Below are positions 1 to 11,621 of a stretch of 64,000 bases of DNA, piece by piece. The stretch spans positions 6,811,831 to 6,875,830 of the forward strand of contig CM066914.1 in NCBI GenBank assembly GCA_033964015.1. The letters are read 5' to 3'. This stretch comes from Scolanthus callimorphus. Taxonomy: Eukaryota; Cnidaria; Anthozoa; Actiniaria; Edwardsiidae. The position numbers and the translations under genes were made by a program. A model generated the notes under the pieces. That model saw nothing but the letters and a program-made list of their open reading frames with translations. It did no database searches and was not told the origin of the DNA. Position 1 is the first letter of the stretch. Every line of letters begins with the position of its first letter.

Positions 1-1427
1 CATCTGCTGTATGCCGCCGTACTGGACAGGGACTGAATAGGAGGACCCCATCATGGCTGCCCCTCCGCAGCAACCAGCAGGCTTCTTGGAATTCTTCTTG
101 ACCTTAACTGGCTTCGGTAGTGGAGGTGCTGGTGGTATCTGCATCCACTGAGGTCCTTCTTCGCAACAGCCCGAGCAGGTAGTTGGGCAAGGGGATACAC
201 CAATGCACGAAGGCGCGCACAGAGAACCACTATATTGGATAGGGGCACCATAGAGAGAGCCCTGGTGTGGCATAGCGGGACCATACTGGGTACCGTACTG
301 AGGTACGCCGTACTGGGACGCGCCATACTGGGACGCTCCACCGTAATGGGTTGCACCACCGTAATGAGATGCACCGTATTGGGTTGCACCACCGTACGGG
401 GACGCACCGTACTGGGTTGCACCACTGTAATGGGACGCTCCACCGTACTGGGGCGCACCGTACTGGGATGCACCGCCGTACTGAGTTGCACCATATTGAC
501 CCCCAAGAGTAGAACCATACTGAGATCCATACTGAGCGCCATATGTGCCGGACTGCTGGCCATATGGTGTAGAGGTGCCATACTGTGGGCGGTTTTGTTG
601 GGGCCGTTGTTGTTGTTGTTGTCGAGGACGATATTGCGGTCCAGTAGGTGGACGATATTGCGGTCCAGCAGGTCTCTGAGCGTAAGGTGTTCGTGCTCCG
701 TATGGCGGTTGCCCATACTGGTTGCCATACCGGCTTGATTGTTGAGCACCGTATTGAGTCTGTTGACCATATCCGCCAGCCGGTTGGGGATATCCGCCAG
801 CCGGTGGGTGATATCCGCCAGCCGGTGGGTGATATCCGCCAGCCGGTGGGCGATATGCTTCAGGGTGCTGTCGCATGAATGCGTCGTTTTTGGCCTTCTT
901 AGGAGTTTTGGGCTTAACTGGAACAAATCAATGGGAGAAATCAATGGAAGAAATACTGACAGCTGTCCATTGAATCACACTTCTCTGCTTACAATGATTC
1001 GTCCAATCTTCAATGGAAATTTATAGTTCAGCATGAGGGCAAAACTTTCAATTCAATTCAATTCAATTCTATGACTTACTGGGTGAAAGAGAGCACGCGT
1101 GACGTTCTATGATTTATATACCGACATAACTTAGTAATGGTCTGGAGTCGTAAGTGCAACAATCCTTTGAGTGTCCTTGTTTTCTATGAAAACCTATTTT
1201 TCTTTGCCAGGCTGAACAGGTTCTTTGGTATTTGATGCCAAATTTCAGCCTGTAGGTTCTGAAATCACCAATAAGGTTCTTAAATGAGGCTTTTGCTGTA
1301 TTTGTAAACAGCTGTTTGCAGTGCACTTACTCGCTAACTCATTTCCTCCCATCAATTTCCTATCATGCTCACCTGTTTTCGCAGTTACGCAGACTAAAGC
1401 GGCGATCATTATTATGATGATCTTCAT
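1..1427 (-). CDS. Nematocyst-type CRD protein A: secreted YGA/YGG-repeat protein (partial)
   Basis: Two exons are read: 1373-1427 (start codon 1425-1427) and 917 down to the window edge. Exon 1 encodes a signal peptide starting MKIIIIMIAALVCVTA and ends at a GTGAGC donor in phase 1. Exon 2 follows a TTTGTTCCAG acceptor and is open for 305 codons to base 1, so the C-terminus is missing. After the signal come VKPKTPKKAKND (basic), then PPAGGYH-type heptads repeated about four times, a Gln-rich stretch, and a long run of QYGA/HYGG-type repeats. A cysteine block at about bases 161-221 reads C-x3-C-x5-C-x3-C-x2-CC, a minicollagen-CRD-like pattern, followed by a second Lys/Pro linker. There is no Gly-X-Y collagen helix. 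Known of the family: CRDs cross-link nematocyst capsule proteins through disulphides. Inferred: capsule or tubule structural protein. The exon plan matches gene B, with the same 55-nt first coding exon. Confidence 0.8.
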
Positions 1428-1748
1428 TTTGTCCACGGCTAACCTGTGGAAGACCACAAAAGATGGGCTTAAAAGATATGAATTGAGGTTATTGACAAGT
1501 TTATCCATGTCCCGCCCTCAAATATTTAAAGCAAAGACCCGTTTCAAACGTAGTTCTTTTGCCGCGTCGAATCTAATTGTTAGAAATTTCATCCGCAGCT
1601 TAGAGGACACTTTCTTTAGTGCAAGGTAAATCTAGATTAATTATAGCAAAACATAATGGAATGTAAAGTTTAATTTATCTGTTTAGTTTCCCTTGGATTG
1701 TAAAATCGAAGAAAAACAATGGACTGAATTAAGCATAGGACGTAAACC

Positions 1749-1842
1749 GGTCTAATTATGAGCCGTTCTTATTGCAAATGAGAACCTATTGTCTCTATTG
1801 TCTAAGTTCATTTGCATTAGGAACGGCTCATGATTAGATCGG
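1749..1842. repeat. Short foldback repeat
   Basis: Arms of roughly 30 bases beginning GGTCTAATTATGAGCCGTTC pair with a nearly complementary right arm ending in GATTAGATC, around a short AT-rich loop. This looks like a small MITE or hairpin remnant without coding capacity. Confidence 0.65.
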
Positions 1843-3253
1843 CGTATGACAGCATTACCATTTTATACTTTAGCCATTTTTTGCTGCAATTGGGTATGAA
1901 TTGCCTGAAGGTTACTCTGCGAGACCTTAGATTCGACGCGGTAAAAGATGAACGTTTGAAGTCTTGTTTTTTTATCTTTGCTTCTGATCTTTTCTGATCT
2001 TTGCTTCTAGACTAATATCAATCTATATTCTAACAATCTTCGTTCCATTTATATCGCAACAAACAAAACCTCCTTACCTTTTAAAACAAGGGAAGCTTGG
2101 AGGGTTTTTAGGAGGTAGCTCTTCTCGCTCTAGCAGGTGAAGTCTCTTCTTCGTGAGCGACTTTGAGATAAGGTAATCAGTTTGTTATTTTGTTATACGA
2201 CATGTTATTTTTCGTGTTTTTAAATTCACGTTAACGTAAATTTACGTAAGTAAAAACACCAAAGAACTTTGCATAGGAAGACTTCATTTCATATCTTTCT
2301 TTATAAACGTTTACCTGGTTTTCCTGTAAGAAAATAGTGCAGAACATTTTGCTATTAAAAAGGCTTCGGATTAAGGCAATTAGGGTGTTTCGGTGAGTTT
2401 TTGTTATTTTTTGTTAGCATTCTAGAGTTGACCCAATTTTGTCTTTTTCTTTTTTAGTAAAATCAGAGAATAAAACTATTTATGTGTACAATCTCAAATT
2501 TTAGCAAAAATAACTGAGATTAGAAAGATGACATTAAATGCTTTTGTATTCTTCTAAGAGACCTATTTTTTGTTGATTTGTTGGAACGAAAATATTTAGA
2601 GCACCAAACAAATCGCATTCCGTTATTATAGGGGCACCGGCATATTGCCCTGTGTCTGTGAAATTAAACAAGAATTGTTATTAATTATGTTAGAATATCG
2701 TGAAAAATAAGGATACACAAAATATTACATCATTGAGATGAGCTATCAAGTCCCTGACGTCATTTGGTGAACTAATGCGCATGCTCCTTCCGTTTTAGGT
2801 TTTTCTACGCATGCTCAGTGTATTTAGGCAGTGTGATTCGCTGTTAATTTTACAGATGTTTTCGTTGATGTTTTTGTCGATATTTTTATGAAGACGATCC
2901 TTTTCAGACTTTAACAAAACATGAGAGAAAATGGGCTTTGAGATGTTTGACACGAAGTTTCACATTATAAAAGTGATGCACGTTCATAAATTGAATGCAA
3001 GGTATACTGTGCCTATCAAAGGTTTCTAAAAAATGCTCCTGATCTTTAAAACGAATATTTTAGCCGCAAGGAGTATACCAGTTGATAAAAACAGTCGTCG
3101 GTTAGATATTATCCAAGGGGAGACGATTAACACGATCTCGTTCCTGCTGCCAATGAGAAGGCGTTAAAATTAATCATCCAATGATAGGAGGCCCCGAAAC
3201 TCCGCCTTTGGGACTGACGTTTTTGATTGATAGAACTGAGAATCCTAGCAAGT

Positions 3254-3386
3254 GTCCCCAGGGTGAAGTTTCAGAAAGAAACAGAGCAAGACAAGAATCA
3301 CTGAGTCAAAACCAACTACCACTAAAATAACCAAAATACGACTGAACTTGGCTCGAAAACATGGAAACTTCACCCTGGGACCAGGG
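3254..3386. repeat. Inverted repeat around CCCAGGGTGAAGTTTC
   Basis: The motif CCCAGGGTGAAGTTTC near 3255 recurs as its reverse complement near 3366-3382, giving a roughly 130-bp foldback. The minus-strand reading frame across it is not protein-like. Confidence 0.55.
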
Positions 3387-3764
3387 TAACAGGCCGACAA
3401 CACGATGAGATATCCGCCCGATAAACAACTCCGTCGATCGAATATCAAATTCCATAGTTGAACCAGGACAAAATTCAACATGGCTATCATGGCTGTCGCT
3501 CTTCGTATAAACATGAGTTCAAACTCAAAACATTTTTTTAATGGAACTTTAAGCCTTGATAGATTAACTCAAGAACATTCACACGATACTACTCACATTT
3601 CTTCACATTTCTGCGCCATATCTTGTATAGAGTTTCGCTAAGCCAATCGCCGTTGTGCGATTAACTGAAATATCACTTCGGATCGGTTAACTGAAATATT
3701 ATTTCGGATCGGTTTGCTCTTTCCTTTTGTTAGTGTCTTGAGAGAGGTCGACTCATCCGCTCGC

Positions 3765-3910
3765 AAATCTAGGGGAGGGGCAAGGGGGGCCGGTGCACCC
3801 CCTTTCCAAGTTTATAGGAAATGTATGCATTTTCGTTTTATATTATATGATGGCGCCCCTCCTTGGGCCGTGTGCCCCTCCCTTCACAAATTTCTGGTCC
3901 GCCACTGACA
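3765..3910. mobile_element. Small GC-rich MITE ending TCCGCCACTGAC
   Basis: A stretch starting near AATCTAGGGGAGGGGCAAGG and ending GGTCCGCCACTGAC resembles another insertion at about 55743-55875, which also starts AATCTAGGGGG and ends in TCCGCCACTGAC. Two similar borders in one window support a short non-coding mobile element. No target duplication was established. Confidence 0.5.
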
Positions 3911-4171
3911 TCCACAACTACTCTACTTTCCTTCCAGAGTACAATAGTGAGTAATTTGCAATTTCGTTGTATCCAGACACTCAGAATTGGTGCTGAATCA
4001 CTTTTGCGATTATTTTCACAACAGTCACCTGGAAGACGCATCGTAAACTATTCTCTCTCTCGTGGTTTCATTTACTTAGTTACTGTGGAATAAGTGGTGG
4101 CACTATACCATAATTTCCGTGTACCTTTATCAAGTTTTTAAAGGAACTTGGTATGTCTTTGATTAAAGTGC

Positions 4172-4656
4172 CACTAAAGGCAGAAGTCAACTACATTTCA
4201 TCAAAAAGATCTATTATCCAAAGGAACAGTAGCGAAAGAAAAATGTGTTTACCGCGCGCCGTTAATATTTTATTGATTTTTGAATATTTCCGATTGGTGA
4301 TTTTTTTCGTCAAACTATGCGTTTCTGCATCCTGCGGGGTGAACAATGGTTCCTGTGACGCATGAAGAAGACATAGAAAGTAGAACAAAGACAACGAAGA
4401 AGACAATGAAAGAAGAACAAATACCTTCTTTGTTGTATTTTCTATGTCTTCTTCGTGCGTCATAGGAACCATTGTTCTGAAGAACTTCTCCCCCAAGATG
4501 CATCGCGCATAGTTGAACGAAAAAAAAAACGCCAATCGAAAGTATTCAAAAATCAATAAAATATTAACGGCGCCGTAAAGCACATTTTTGTTTCGCTACT
4601 GTTCCCTTGGATAATGGATCTTTTTGATGAAATGTAGTTGACTTCTGCCTTTAGTG
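4172..4656. mobile_element. Near-perfect palindromic foldback element, about 485 bp
   Basis: The left arm begins CACTAAAGGCAGAAGTCAAC and the right arm ends with its complement. The arms run about 155 bases each with few mismatches, and an inner pair of arms carries GAAGAAGACATAGAAAG-type sequence, so almost the whole element folds on itself. ORFs on both strands here are mirror images of each other and are not genes. Confidence 0.8.
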
Positions 4657-5194
4657 ATCAAAATAGTTGCCTCCTAGAAATTTCGCGCTTCCATGATTAT
4701 TTGAAAATTTTGTCCCTGACGGAACCCGCGAGGAGGCTCTGCTGATAACAATTGACGCATGTGCGAGATTTGATACAGAGTTGCTGAGGAAGAACTTTCT
4801 GCGCATGCCCCAAAGTTCAAAATCAGCCAATCAGCGACATCCCTGAAATGATCGTGTTTTCGTTCACTTTAGAGTGATACAATTCGCGTAAAACTTTGAA
4901 AACAATGCTTTGGATGTTTTAATGCAGTCTCCTAAATGCAATTCTACATACTTATGTCATATGCCGTAGACCTGAAAGGGATTCACCTTTTGCCCCTTTC
5001 TCTTGGCATAAAGGAATCCTGGTGCGCAAACTCTATACTATCACATCTGACCTTTCTGATCTGACTCACCCATGATATTGTACGCAGTTTATGTGGAAAA
5101 TTCAATACGACTACGAATGCCTGTCACTCCTCATAGAAACAAGCGTTCACACTCACAAAGTTTTTTCCATGGACATTTTTACATTAATTACCCT

Positions 5195-5390
5195 GCAAGC
5201 AAAGGTTTCTTTCTGTTAGTCTTTTATTCGCAAGCAAAGTTGTTCCCGTGTCTGGTATTTCGCATGGCTGTTTTTTATTTGCACCAGAGGTTTCTCTCGG
5301 GTGCAAATGAAAAGAAATACCGCCGCGAAATACCAGACGCGCTAGCTAATAAAAGACTGACAGAAAGAAACCTCTGCTCACAGAAGAGTA
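5195..5390. repeat. Foldback repeat with AAGGTTTCTTTCTGT arms
   Basis: Segments such as GTCTGGTATTTCGC and AGTCTTTTATT on the left recur as reverse complements on the right (GCGAAATACCAGAC, AATAAAAGACT), giving a roughly 190-bp imperfect hairpin. Non-coding. Confidence 0.6.
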
Positions 5391-5628
5391 ACTTTCGGAA
5401 AGTTCATTAGTATAAAATGATAATGCAGTAATGGTGTCATAGAATCGACCACATTACTTGTGGGACTCTTGTCAAAATGTCTTTAATTCCATCACAGTTT
5501 ACTTTACAAGAAAAGCACATAACCTATTTATAACACTGAGAACATCCTCAACCATGACTTCATCCTTGAATCCCCAGATACCGGGACCTTAATGCGATTA
5601 TCCAAACGCTCCGGTTAATAGGCCCGTC

Positions 5629-6406
5629 TTAGTGGCGGTTCCTCTTACAGCATGGCGGCTGCGCGGCAAAGGGGGCAGACTGGCATAGGGGGGAGCAGGG
5701 TGCGGCCATAGGCATAGGCATAGGCATTGGCATGGGCATAGGCATGGGAGCAGCCATGGGCATCTGCATAGGCATCTGAGGGGCACAGGGGGCCTGCATG
5801 GGGGCTCCACACGGGGCTGCTTGTTGCATGGGGGCCATCATTGGGGGCTGCATCATAGTTTGACCACAGGGGGACATAGGGGGAGCACCACATGGAGCCT
5901 GGGGGACACCGAATGGGCTAGGGAGCTGTTGCTGTTGGAATGGGGCGCCAAATGATGTCTGACCGTATTGTGTCTGTCCGTAGGCTGCCGGTCCGTAGGG
6001 TGTCTGTCCGTATGTCTGTCCATAGGCTGCCTGTCCATAGGGTGTATGCGGCATTCGTGCGCCGTAGTAACCGTCATTCTTCTTTTTGGGTGGCGCTGTT
6101 GGTTTCAGAAACAGATTATAAATGAGTGGCCTACAAACAGTATAAAACAATTATCATCATGACCCATCCGATATTCGTTCACGAGTGACAGTTTATTCTC
6201 ATACAGCTATTGTCGGAAGGCGTGAGCGCCCAGTCCGCAAAGTTGTCTGGTAGGAGGTTCTGAATCGGCTCACAGTTGGACATCTAGCTTGAAACAAAGC
6301 TCTGTTTTGTTGAATGTAGCGACCCGATCTGTCAGGTATCATCAAATTTGGATGTTTAGTTGATTGATTGATGATTAATGATTGATGGGAAGGCAGAGGG
6401 GAATAC

Positions 6407-6437
<31 letters not shown>

Positions 6438-6863
6438 CTGCGCCAATAGCCCACGAGGCCGAAGGCCGAATGGGCTATTGACTCAGAGGCCATGAGGGCG
6501 AGAGGAATAATTGTTTTAGTCAAATCACACTAGTAGGTCAATTTGTATTGCCAAAAAATGTTTTTGTTCTGGTCATTTGCCATTTTCTGGCTTTCAAATC
6601 CGACAATTTTCGCTACTAGTAGGCTATAACTTATAGCCTACTAGTAGCTCAACCAATCAGAACGCAGCATTGATAATAGACCACTAGTGTGATTTGACTA
6701 ATATACCGAATATACAACGACTTGCTTTCCTTTTGATTGGCTGTTTTTTGTGTGGCGTGGTAAATATGGACAATATGGTAGAATGTGAGATTATTTTACG
6801 ATACTAACCTGGAGCAGCAAAGACGAGGGGAAGGACACAAATGATAACTAGGAATGTCTTCAT
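5629..6863 (-). CDS. Nematocyst-type CRD protein B: YGQ- and Met-Pro-rich secreted protein
   Basis: Exons 6809-6863 and 5629-6095 give a 173-aa protein. Exon 1 encodes a signal peptide MKTFLVIICVLPLVFAAP and ends CCAG before GTTAGT, phase 1. The phase-1 acceptor after CCAACAG restores the frame into APPKKKNDGYYG. The body has YGQTPYGPAAYGQ repeats, a Gln/Pro segment, Cys-Gly-Ala-Pro motifs, then a tract of alternating Met-Pro. It ends with a reduced CRD, C-x3-C-x10-CC, followed by KRNRH and a stop. The last cysteine block lacks two of the six cysteines expected of a minicollagen CRD, so it may bond differently. The first coding exon has exactly the length (55 nt) and phase of gene A, and both share a Lys-rich K-N-D motif after the signal. 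Inferred role: nematocyst capsule or tubule structural protein. The acceptor tract is weak, so the first bases of exon 2 are the least certain part. Confidence 0.82.
6420..6710. mobile_element. MITE in the intron of gene B
   Basis: TTAGTCAAATCACACTAGTAG near 6515 recurs inverted near 6683-6703 as CTAGTGTGATTTGACTAA. The adjacent segment 6418-6512 is another self-complementary stretch (AACAATTATTCCTCGAG against GAGGAATAATTGTT). Both lie between the two exons of gene B. Confidence 0.65.
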
Positions 6864-9005
6864 CTTTCTGTAACAATAAGAACCATCAAAATTACATGAA
6901 ATATCAAGCATATCAAAACGATTCTGTCGTTTGTTGCCAAATGCCTATAAGGAGGGGCCTGGGGCGAGCAGCGCGGGTTCCCTGTGGATGCTCAAAGTAG
7001 ATGTGGCCGGACTACTAGATCTAGATAAACTAGATTCAACATGGAGATTGCACTATTGAAAAATCGAGTCGCTAACATTTCTGGAAGTTCTCGCTCAAAG
7101 TTTAGTGTTTTTGGGCAAATGTCGCAGCAGAAGTGCCTACCAGAAAAAGGGGTCTACCGTCTCTTCCAAATAAGGTAAATACTTCCAAATTTAGTTTTTG
7201 CCGTAAGCGTTTCAAAAACGACGGTTTTGTTCAGAGTACTTTTGATATGGAAAATGCTGACTAGCTTTCTACGCATCCACGCGGGCATAAGAGTACGATG
7301 TCATTTCCTGTAACATCTGTAAGTTTTGATTGATTTTTCGCTGCGCTAATATGGTTTATATTAAGTTTAATCAAAATCGTTCGCATATTGGCAGTAGAGT
7401 TTTTATAATAGATTATCATTGCCGTAATTCTCCTCGCCGTCTGGCTTCAACAGGTATGGGCACTTTAGGGAGATCATGGATATTGATCAATTGAAACTTG
7501 TGACTATTGTAATTGCTGCAGGTAAAATTTTAATTTTCAATTTATATGTTTAGCGACTCTTCACAAATCACAAAGATCACAAAGTAAAAATCATTGTTCT
7601 AATAGCAGATAACAATACCTAAGACAATATTTAGTCAAATTATTAAACCTCGTACTCTAGATTGGTTTTACTGTTTTCGTGAGTAAGAAAACATTATTCA
7701 CTTGAAATCGCATAGCAAAACTCACTAATAAAATCCAGTTTCAGTAACAATAAAATAATACTCGTTGCTTACTAAATAGACATACTTCTCGAAATAGAAA
7801 TAGAAATAACAGAAAAGATGAATCGGAATCTTGTTCTCTGTTTGTATTTCTTGTTTTCTTCCTCTGTAAACAGTTTATACTTACTGCGTGTGTAGCTTTG
7901 TTCTTTTAAAATATAGATTTACAAGTCATAAATTGTGGTTTATATTCATAATATATCATGTACCTATACATGTCAAAAGAAAGTATCGGCGTACAAATGC
8001 AACATACAATCTCTCACATTCCCTTCCTTGTTCAAAGGTCACCTGCAGCGCAACCGGTCAATAATCTCCCTATTTCCCCCCTATTTCATTTGCAGCAGTG
8101 TATAGAATCAACCTCATGGCATGAAAGTAATTATTCGTCCGTATGTTAGGCCAGTTCAAACTCAGCCGTGATACGCCCTGAGGGGTTATACATTACCTTG
8201 TTCAGACGGGGACGACTTTAGGGCTACCTACAGGATCAGCGTCTACTGGTAGAATGATTTCTTACTAAAGCCCTGGAATGCATATTTCTCTTAAGAGTCA
8301 AACTCCATGTAACAGGTGGCTCCGAACTATGAAAGGCAGAGGTGTCGGAGAAACCATAAGATTTTTAAAACCCGTCATTCCAAGTCTACTTTATTTTCAT
8401 AACACTCATGCATCATTTCTCACTACACCTACAAAGTTACAAAGATTTTCTATTCATTGTGTCTGCTGAAGACACAAAGAGTGTTACAAAAGCTGAGTTG
8501 AGAGACAAATTTGTTTAACATCTTTTGAATTTTCTTTGGATGATCTTTAACAAGTCTTGTCTTTTATTGGTTTCATTTTATGATAGATACAAAGTTTATA
8601 CAGTTTCTACCCGTTCCGTTGTAAACAAAACGTAAGAAACTACCAGTTACTTTCTTCAAAATTTCCACTGGGCGTGCAATAACGTGCCTGTTGTTGCTGC
8701 CGTAATGGGGGCCAATCAAATTGCTATTACTTATTTTTCTTCTCAAAACTACATTGGCCAGATTATGTTAGCGTTCGCAGGCATGTATCTGCCGAGCAGT
8801 AATTCTGCAACATGAAAAGCTCATTTTCTTTAAAACTCCGTTAGCGCCGACATGACAGGTTGTCTATTTTTATTTTTATGAATAATTAATAAAGCCGGTT
8901 TTATTCAAAGTCACAAACCCTCTATAATCATATAACCATATAATCACATATGAAAGAAATTGACAACGTCTAATAATGCCATACCAAAAATGAACTCGCC
9001 ACCTC
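6864..9005. other. Intergenic, upstream of gene B, no gene seen
   Basis: No exon could be supported. A TTATTGTTACAG acceptor-like site lies immediately upstream of the gene B start codon, so a non-coding first exon may sit in this region. The remainder is AT-rich sequence without long repeats. Confidence 0.45.
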
Positions 9006-9009
9006 GTGA

Positions 9010-9860
9010 CGATTGAACAGACAATCAAACTTGGTTACACTTTTCGCCAAGTACACGGAGCTGTATCCGGATGGTCACGTGACATGACGGCACCTGAGAC
9101 GCCAAAGTTGTGCACAGCGCACAGGCAACCCAGCGCTGAATGTGTGCACACAAATGCGGCAGCGACTTCGTTAGAAGTCAATTGCTTTTTATCGTCTTTC
9201 AAGAGGATGGGTGCAGTAAAAACGACATCACAAAGCGAATGTACAAGCTATGATCAATTCATAGATAAATTAAAAGGGATCAGTCGTTAATGCGTGTGCG
9301 CATGCACAGAAATAAAGATACTAAATTTGAACGCCCTTACTAAGATTTTTAAAAAGCTGATCACCGAATGACCAACAAAGATTGTAGAATGAATAAGTTG
9401 ACTAGCTGATGAAGTTTTACGCATAACAATGAAGTCACCAAAAACACGAGTGTCCCACATGGAAAACGCTATCGCCAATCAGGCATATATATATATGTAG
9501 ACGGATGTAAAGAGACCGTTAGTTGTTCACTACTCATCACAAGGGGCGTCTATTTTTAATGGTCTGGTGGCCGGGCGTTCCCTCGCCTAGTGGGCCGAGT
9601 TCCTGAGTCGCTACTGAGCAATTAACATCGAGGATAGCGACTGTCAGGGCCGAAATATCTGGCGTGGCGTAAGAACCGTACGGTTGCCATACGACGCTTC
9701 AGCTCCTTGTCTGGATGTATGGTCCTGATGTTTTTGTTTTCTTAAACGTACTACGTTGTATTAAGCTTCACGCTACCTTGTATTTTAATTGCTAATGATT
9801 TTGAGCGGTTTTTAATTAAGATTTCCGTCCATTGAAATGAAATAACGATTACAAACATTG
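9010..9860 (+). repeat. Segmental duplicate copy 1 with CCAAT/TATA-like promoter and hairpin
   Basis: This segment is similar along its length to about 13560-14510. Shared blocks include GGATGGTCACGTGACATGAC-like sequence, ATCGTCTTTCAAGAGG, CGAATGTACAAGCTATGATC, TGTCCCACATGGAAAACGCT, then CCAATCAGGC, a TATATATATA run about ten bases downstream, TTGTTCACTACTCATCACAA, and a conserved stem (CCCTGA/CGCTA pairing with TAGCG/TCAGGG; the first arm reads TCCTGA in this copy). CCAAT plus TATA at promoter-like spacing in both copies suggests a transcribed unit, perhaps non-coding or a short peptide beginning MVWWPGVPSP. Its function is unknown. Confidence 0.6.
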
Positions 9861-11621
9861 AAAGATCTGAGGGGAATATCAGTCAACTCATTCCTTTTGT
9901 GTGTTTCAACATGCACCTATTTTTCTTCTCAAAATCACTTGCCAGATTATGTAAGCGTTTCCAGCCACATTTCAACAGAAGGTGGGTTTTCGTCGCGACA
10001 GAAACCCAATCGACTAGCCGAAACACGGCAAGGTCCTGATTAGGTGGCCTAGATTGTTTGACTGCTAGAACAGCAAAACCCAAATTCCCAAACCCAAAGC
10101 GACGTGCGCAGCGCCAAACAACGACGTTAGCTGAAATATAATCGTGGTCAGATCCTGTCTTCATTTCCCAGGATGCAGCGCGCACTTTCTCCAGATTGAA
10201 CTAAAAAAGTGCGCGCTGCATGCTGGTAGATGTGTGACGAGCATGGTGATTGTCATCAAAGCTAAGTATCTTTCTCATGTTAGCAGACGCTTTATTTTAT
10301 TAAATAATCTTTGATTTTCATTATCCTGTACAGTTTTGTAGACAAATATTGGCCGGGACTGCAGAATTACAAGCGCTTTTAATAGGGCCAACTTCTGTTC
10401 GCCTTTGTCACGCTCGCGCCATCTTGTTTTCATTTTTGGCACGGAAACAAGGCCAGAAAGTAGGGTGACGTGAAAGGCAAATTAAACACGTAGTCTGCCC
10501 TGAAAATGATCGTGGATGGCAAAGATTTTGGGGCAGAGAAGATTGAAGACCACTGAGAACCAAAACAGGGATTTTCTCCCGCTTGACCTCATTCTCGAAC
10601 CCAGAGCTCCCCGACTCGTCAACAACTTTCTGCGCATGCCCCAACGTTCAAAATCAGCCAATCAGCGAAAGCCCTCAAATAGATGTCCCCAGAGCAGAGC
10701 CTCCCCTGCGAGCAGACGAGCCGGGGACTGGGTACGAGAATGTTCCATACTAAAAATGACGGCGCATTACAAAGGCGAATTCTATTATGGAATTCTAATA
10801 CATATAATGTCTTATAGTTTCTATGTTAATTATATATTTTATCGCGTTTATCTTTTATGATCTTTTGGAGATATAGTGTGATGCTACATAACATTACATC
10901 AGGAGTCCATGAGAGGAGTGTTTCCTCATACTGAGACACGGATTTGGGCATTTTTACAGACCGAGCTATTTTTAGAATCAATGCGTTCTTCGTTCACAAT
11001 GGAAGGATGTTTTCTTCTGTTGCGACCTAGATGCTATTTAATTGCTCGGCACTGGTTATTTGGGCGAATATCCCTTCCTTTGTCACAATCATACTATCCT
11101 AAATAATGGGAATGAAATTGTTTCTAAAAATATCCCAGTCCGTCAAAATGCCCAATCACGAATAGAATATAGGGCTCCTGATTACACTACATTTCAACGG
11201 GCCTCCCATTTTTCAAGTATGCCTTCTGTTATTTACACGACCAGATGAGCTTGGGTGGCCTGTGTTTGATACTAAATATCAAGGGTCACTCCGCCACCCC
11301 GCGGCCGAGACAATAATAGCGACGGATCCTCGATCATGTACGAGTACCCTGCATCAAAGTCTGTGTAAGTTGTCAAGTAAATGTCCCTCCCAAATCCTGA
11401 TTGATTAATGTACGATTCCAGCTATAAGCGCGCGCGTTCTTCTATATTCAGAAATGCCCAATACAGGCAACTACCCACAACTACCCATTCTCTTACCCAG
11501 AGCTCCCCGGCTCGTAACCTCGCGCTTCTTTAACAGTTTGCTCAAAAAAATATCGCTCGGTTACCGGCGTACCGCGCGCGCGCCGTTATAGCTGGAATTA
11601 CCCATTAGAAATATATATTTC
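9861..11621. other. Intergenic MITE fragments between gene C 3' end and the duplicate
   Basis: No exon is supported. TGCGCATGCCCCAA with AAAATCAGCCAATCAGCG occurs near 10635-10670 and also near 4800-4835, marking a dispersed repeat. CCCAGAGCTCCCCG-type ends recur near 10600 and 11500. The rest is anonymous. Confidence 0.45.

Larger units (their letters stand above)
1428..5628. other. Intergenic region between CRD genes A and B, no gene seen
   Basis: AT-rich DNA with no exon I can support. It holds several unrelated palindromic repeats, listed separately, and probably the promoter and any 5' untranslated exon of gene A. A possible acceptor-like CCACAG sits just upstream of the gene A start codon, but no upstream exon was identified. 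Confidence 0.5.

Noticed and set aside
51..944. 297-aa minus-strand reading with HRLADI and RPSTV repeats
   Set aside because: It is a different frame of the gene A exon. The true frame (QYGA repeats, CRD cysteines) joins the signal-peptide exon in phase.
235..1026. Plus-strand frames over the first kilobase
   Set aside because: Antisense shadows of the periodic YGA codons of gene A.
5645..6077. Additional minus-strand frames over gene B (82 and 74 aa)
   Set aside because: Alternate frames of the same repetitive exon, without signal peptide or splice continuity.
10516..10860. 114-aa plus-strand frame
   Set aside because: Spans a dispersed repeat (TGCGCATGCCCCAA...CAGCCAATCAGCG) also present near 4800, with no splice or family support.
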